From: Acanthaster planci
Taxonomy: Eukaryota; Echinodermata; Asteroidea; Valvatida; Acanthasteridae
Length of the DNA: 47,691 nucleotides
Direction of reading: 5' to 3'
NCBI RefSeq assembly: GCF_001949145.1
Contig: NW_019091384.1
Location: forward strand, 1,906,090-1,953,780
Every line of letters starts with the position of its first letter. Position 1 is the first letter of the stretch. A model generated the notes under the pieces. That model had not been told where the DNA came from and did not search any database. It saw nothing but the letters and a program-made list of their open reading frames with translations. This document shows, piece by piece, positions 43,490 through 47,691 of the stretch. Both the position numbers and the translations under genes were made by a program.

Positions 43490-46400
43490 GTAAAGTGTGT
43501 AAATTAAATCACTCCCGTATCCATGCACGAATGCCTCACTGAGTCATTATTATTTTTCAAGAACAATAACATGAACAAATGTTAAAGGCAAGGACAAAAC
43601 AGTGCCTGCAGTAGATGCCTGGAAAAGAAAACGTCAACTGAATTTAGAGTTTACCCCCAAAGGAGCTGGGTAGGGATGACCCTGGACATTTTTACCAATA
43701 TCGCCGCCGTGCATTCTTCAGGATTTGAGCCTTTAGGAGTTTTTAGAGTAACTCTTTGTGGTCATATTGACACCATTTTTTCAAAAAATGAACATACTGT
43801 TCTCGCGCAGCGTGCATATGCCAGAGACGGGTCAGCCAAAAATATTTACTTTTTCCACTACGGTGCTCAATGCACGCGCACTGGTACGCATGTAGCCATG
43901 AACTTCAAATAACCGTAACAACAAAACTGTACTTTTGAATGAGTTCAAACCTCACAGCTGCAATGCTTAGTAATGTTTGTACAGGCATTTCAAGTTTCAC
44001 AATAATCACGAGAGGCACGGGGGGCAGTATCCGCCCGCAGGCTGTGAAATGGGCAAAAACAAAGCTGGCTCTTTTAGGGTTCAAACATACTCAACACATT
44101 CACAGTACAACATCTGAACCATGAGTGTTACAAGCATTCATCTGTTTATACCCAGCATATTCAACCCTCTAATATTTGGTCAACTGTTAACCCCGGAGCA
44201 TCCCGGGGGGAAATCTCTGGCACCTACACATTTCATTCTTGGCAGTCGGGATTTTTTCCATAGCCGACATCAGGCCAATTGAAACAGATCTTAGGCTGAC
44301 CGTCCCTGCCAAATCTAGACAGTAATTATATATGCAGGAACTCCAAATGGTCATGGAAATGATCCAGCTACGACAATTAGCAAAATAGAGAACGAATCAC
44401 AAGGGGCGCTAACTTCCGTTGAATGTCGACAGTTGACTGCTATCATTGGTTTCAAATATTGTTCCTTCAAATTATGATTCACTGTTCAAAGTCTCTGTTT
44501 ACGCTAGGACTGTGATTGTCGGTTTTGTAACATCGGTATCGGAGACAATTGTACAAGGGAAATTTGCATGGCGTTAATTTATCCCAATGACACATTTTAC
44601 ACCTGTCATCCTCCCACTTTCAGCAGCGGTAATACGAACAGGAGGGGAGTTGTCACCATTGAACGAAACACCTATGGTCTATAGACCTGCCCGTTTGTTG
44701 GCAGTATATTAAAGTTAATGAATCAAAGAACTGTGAGGGCGTTTGAATGGGATGCACCATGTACGTCTCCATTAAAAAATACATAAATTAACGATAAATA
44801 AAAAAAATGCAACTTGGGTTTATTGCCAATCTTAAGAGGAAACAAGTTTCCTCGTGGAAAGCCTCCCCTGTTGAAAGTCAGATTTACTTCACTTTGAAAA
44901 CAATCGTCAAGAGCCACGACGGTAGCCTCTATTCAAGTTGAGTTTCCCGAATGTATTGTTTAAAAATTCTGCTCCCTGGCTGGAAATCATAAGCCCTCTG
45001 TTGCAGTTCGGATCCTGTTCCAGTGACGTCATAGCCGGTAAAATCAACGTTCATATGGCCATGACCTACCATGGCCAGGATCAGACCTGCCAAAGCGGGA
45101 CACCATACCAACCTTGTGTGCACGAGATGATCGGTTGTTTGCGTCTGATAAACCCCTCAAGGCAATCGACCCAAGGCAGTTTTTGAATATCGTTCTGTAT
45201 ATAGGCCTACCCAGGACAACAGACAAGAGGTCAGTCACTCGGCGCGCAGCTCACATCATTCCAAATTTTCTATTGAGATTTTTGTGTAATTACGTTTAGT
45301 TTTTTCCTACGTGTATAGTAAGGGTTCAATTCCGAACTTGTCCATCTACTTGGATTAATAACACGGGGCCAAATAATGTGGTTCTTTTCAGAACCAAACA
45401 TGCCCATGAAGAGGTACCCTTGCGTGCTGCTACTGCAAACCTCATAGCTCGCTACCTTATAAAGAATCAAATAGAAAATAGCGTAGTTAAAAGAAATGCT
45501 GCGATATATAATTTTCTGTCTCGTCTATTTGCCAGCAGAACTTCGTAGCTTTGACTAAGACTTCATAGTGGTTGAATTCTTAACAACCTCTACGTGATAC
45601 GTGTGAGTTTATCAGGTTTATTTGCACGTGTATGAGCATTTTCCTGCCCCTTTCGACGGTGTACCTTTTCGTTTATTGGGACTGTCATGGTGGCAAGTGG
45701 TTGCTTTTAATCTTCGAAAAATCGAACAAAGGAGGAAAGTTGTGCTCGGCTCCCCTCTTTTAAAATGTTCCATAATTTCCGTAAAGCAGTCCTCGCAAAT
45801 ACACTTTTGGATGGTTTGTATTCTTCATTTTACGCTGATGCAAATTTGTATTTTGACGGAAAGTGTTAAGTCATTACGGGAAACAACCCAATTATTACAT
45901 GTGTTTTTCAGCACTAAAATATAGTAGAAATTTCGGGACACAGACGTCTTAAATTGTTATCTTTTTGCAATCTGTCTAGGTCCCAGTATGTATAATTAGG
46001 CCAATGAACCAAATTTTTCCATAATTATTTCCAAGAGATAATTTTGGTGCTCACAACCTAAACAGAATCCCCCTGAACGAGCAGTATATCCTCCTGAAAT
46101 GACATCACAGCAACAGCGCCCTCAATCGTCAGGAAGAGCTAAATTTTCACCAAAAACGTGCTGAAAGTTTCAAGAAAACGTGTGTCTACACAAAAACATT
46201 CATCACATGGACCATTTCAATTTGGTGGGATTCTTTCTCTTAATCTACGGTAAATGTTTGGTTTGAATGCATACAGAATATTAAAAGATCATTGGAATGG
46301 GTTGCTTTCAAATACTGTGAAAACTCTGGTGTTAAAATCAACACTTGTTGGTGTTATCAGATGACCACACCATAGGGTGTTACTTTAACTCCGCTGGTGT

Positions 46401-47593
46401 TATTTTGCGTGCCTGTTTTACAAGGCACTGGAGGGTGTTAAAGGTAACACCAAATAACACCAGAATTATAACACCAGTGTTGGTGTAGTCCTCTGATAAC
46501 ACCAGGGATGTTTAATTTAACACCCTATTTTTGCAGTGAAATGAAGATGCACAACGGTACGCGGTAGGCCAAGACAACCTCACGTCGTCGTGTGGAAATC
46601 AAGTCAGAAATGTTTGGGGATGTTATCTAAGCACGCCAAGCAGGTTTAGGAAGGATTGGTTCTGAATTTCCCCATTTCCCGCAATATTTAAGATCTCATT
46701 GCGTTTGTTATTCATTCTCTGAGCAGGGGCTTTATTAAATTATTTATTATTTTTACAACGATCATATCTTTTGAAGGTGAATAAAAATAAGTAGCTTCTT
46801 ACAAATAATTCACTTATATGAGTAACTCAAAACCTTCCTAAAACCCAACAAGGTTACGCAGCATGAAATATAATGAACATGCTTTAATTAATAAAAATGA
46901 CTCCCTCATCGAACATGGTGCTTACTAAATGTGACCTTTTTTTCTATTGTGCAGGTGGCGTTTCAAACCTGTTTGAGGCCACTGTTTTAGTCACCTGTCT
47001 GGGATATTTCTTCTTTGATACGATTTTCTGTGTGGCGCTCAAAGTCTACGGCCACGAGACTCAACTTCTTCGCCGCCCATCACGCAGTCTCCATGGCTGG
47101 GATGATGACGTCACTCTGGATGGGCTTGTCGGGCACAGAGGTCAGCGCCGCCATTGGTCTCATGGAGTGCACGAACCCCATGCTGCAGCTACGCTGGTTC
47201 CTACGCGAAGAGGGCATCCACAAGGGAAACATGTGGTACGAAGTCAACGACGTCGCCTTCGTGGCCAGCTTCCTGACAATCCGCGGCGTCGTCTCGCAGT
47301 ATCTCGTGCACTGCGTGGTCGCGCACCCGCTGCCGGCACGCGCAGTCAAGTTCCTGGGGATCGCGATGGGCCTGATGAACGCCTCACTGGTAGTAGGGTT
47401 GGTGCAGTACGCCCTCAAGAGGTTGATGGCCGTTTATAAGGCATGGAAGCGAGGGGAGAGCGTCAGTGAATCGACTACAGCTTCCAAGAGCGGCAGTAGC
47501 TGTACTACATTCGAAGAAATTACAATACATAAAGAATTTGCCTTAGCATTAGAATACATCAGACATCACTGGCTGAGTCACAAAAAAATTTGA
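43279..47593 (+). CDS. TLCD5: TLC domain-containing protein 5-like, copy C (frame break in exon 2)
   Basis: Join 43279-43489 with 46955-47593; the sum is 850 bases, one more than a multiple of three. Exon 1 carries SYGWNSRIVGAIHGVTV; exon 2 carries LGYFFFDTIF in one frame, then AAHHAVSMAG, GLSGTEVSAAIGLMECTNPM and LQLRWFLREEG in the next. All TLCD5 landmarks are present and the 3.5-kb intron has good ends in the same phase as copies A and B. The tail is longer than in the others (about 40 extra residues, Ser/Thr-rich). Either a one-base sequence error or a recent pseudogene. A pyrimidine-rich tract ending TTTCAG at 43258, 20 bases before the ATG, suggests a non-coding first exon. Confidence 0.8.
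43490..46954 (+). other. TLCD5: Intron of TLCD5-like copy C
   Basis: 3465 bases from GTAAAG to a T-rich tract ending GTGCAG. Holds a foldback element (46314-46537) and no convincing exon; short frames overlap on both strands. About three times longer than the introns of copies A and B. Confidence 0.8.
46314..46537. mobile_element. Foldback element with GGTGTTA-rich arms in the intron of copy C
   Basis: The left arm ACTGTGAAAACTCTGGTGTT ... GTTATCAGATGACCACACC pairs with the reverse complement of the right arm, ACTGCAAAAATAGGGTGTTA ... GTTATCAGAGGACTACACC. The arms are about 65-100 bases and rich in GGTGTTA/TAACACC words. This fits a non-autonomous inverted-repeat element. No exact target duplication was found. 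Confidence 0.72.
46955..47593 (+). CDS. TLCD5: TLCD5-like copy C, coding exon 2 with one-base frame shift
   Basis: From the acceptor at 46954 the conserved frame reads GVSNLFEATVLVTCLGYFFF and DTIFCVALK, then drifts to non-homologous sequence. The homologous frame resumes one base later with FFAAHHAVSMAG. The second frame has a TAG at 46988, so it cannot cover the exon from its start. The break lies between about 47025 and 47065. Beyond it the frame is clean to TGA at 47593. Confidence 0.82.
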
Positions 47594-47691
47594 GACATTC
47601 GCCAGTGTTTTCTGCTAGCCTCTTAGATTGAATATGAACTGATTAACTCAGGTATCTGACAATAGAGAAGCATCTGCTCCAGCACAGACGT
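47594..47691. other. 3' flank of TLCD5-like copy C
   Basis: 98 bases of sequence after the stop codon. No poly(A) signal within the window. Confidence 0.6.

Noticed and set aside
46897-47439. Continuation of the first frame in TLCD5 copy C exon 2 as a 180-codon protein
   Set aside because: After the frame break it becomes Arg/Gly/His-rich noise, while the TLC motifs continue in the next frame.

Overview
This is eukaryotic (metazoan) genomic DNA: genes are split by GT-AG introns, intergenic space is wide, and there are two assembly gaps (N runs at 20115-20465 and 36307-36562), simple repeats, foldback elements and a decayed non-LTR retrotransposon. The gene content (a ZU5-UPA-death-domain protein and tandem TLCD5/TMEM136-type TLC proteins), the frequent TACATGTACATG-type runs and the TTAAAGGCA-type repeat words suggest a marine deuterostome, most likely an echinoderm. 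That placement is an inference; no species marker was seen.

Layout. (1) Plus strand, 3791-5642: TLCD5-like copy A, two coding exons. (2) Minus strand, 25658 down to 10195: one large gene reconstructed here as 11 coding exons with consistent phases (3414 nt, 1138 codons). It encodes an N-terminal helical/coiled region (about residues 33-400), a Ser-rich linker, ZU5, UPA, a helical domain that may be death-effector-like, and a C-terminal death domain. Its introns hold a 14-unit array of about 55 bp (21072-21858) and a 21-bp minisatellite (15570-15952). (3) 25659-35420: mostly non-coding, with a CpG-rich candidate promoter, a foldback element, a perfect palindrome and a LINE relic on the minus strand (30600-31915). 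(4) Plus strand, 35421-37181: TLCD5-like copy B. (5) 37182-43278: no convincing gene. (6) Plus strand, 43279-47593: TLCD5-like copy C, with a one-base reading-frame break in exon 2.

The three TLCD5 copies share one architecture: a short first coding exon ending in phase 1 at the equivalent Gly codon, then one long exon with the rest of the TLC domain. They are therefore local duplicates that have since diverged. The large minus-strand gene lies between copy A and copies B and C. ZU5-UPA-DD modules occur in UNC5 receptors, PIDD1, ankyrins and UNC5CL. Here no transmembrane segment, Ig, TSP, LRR or ankyrin repeat precedes the module; the N-terminal half is instead a long helical region that I could not assign to a family. 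This makes it the most interesting object in the window: a probable cytosolic death-fold adaptor with an unusual domain order.
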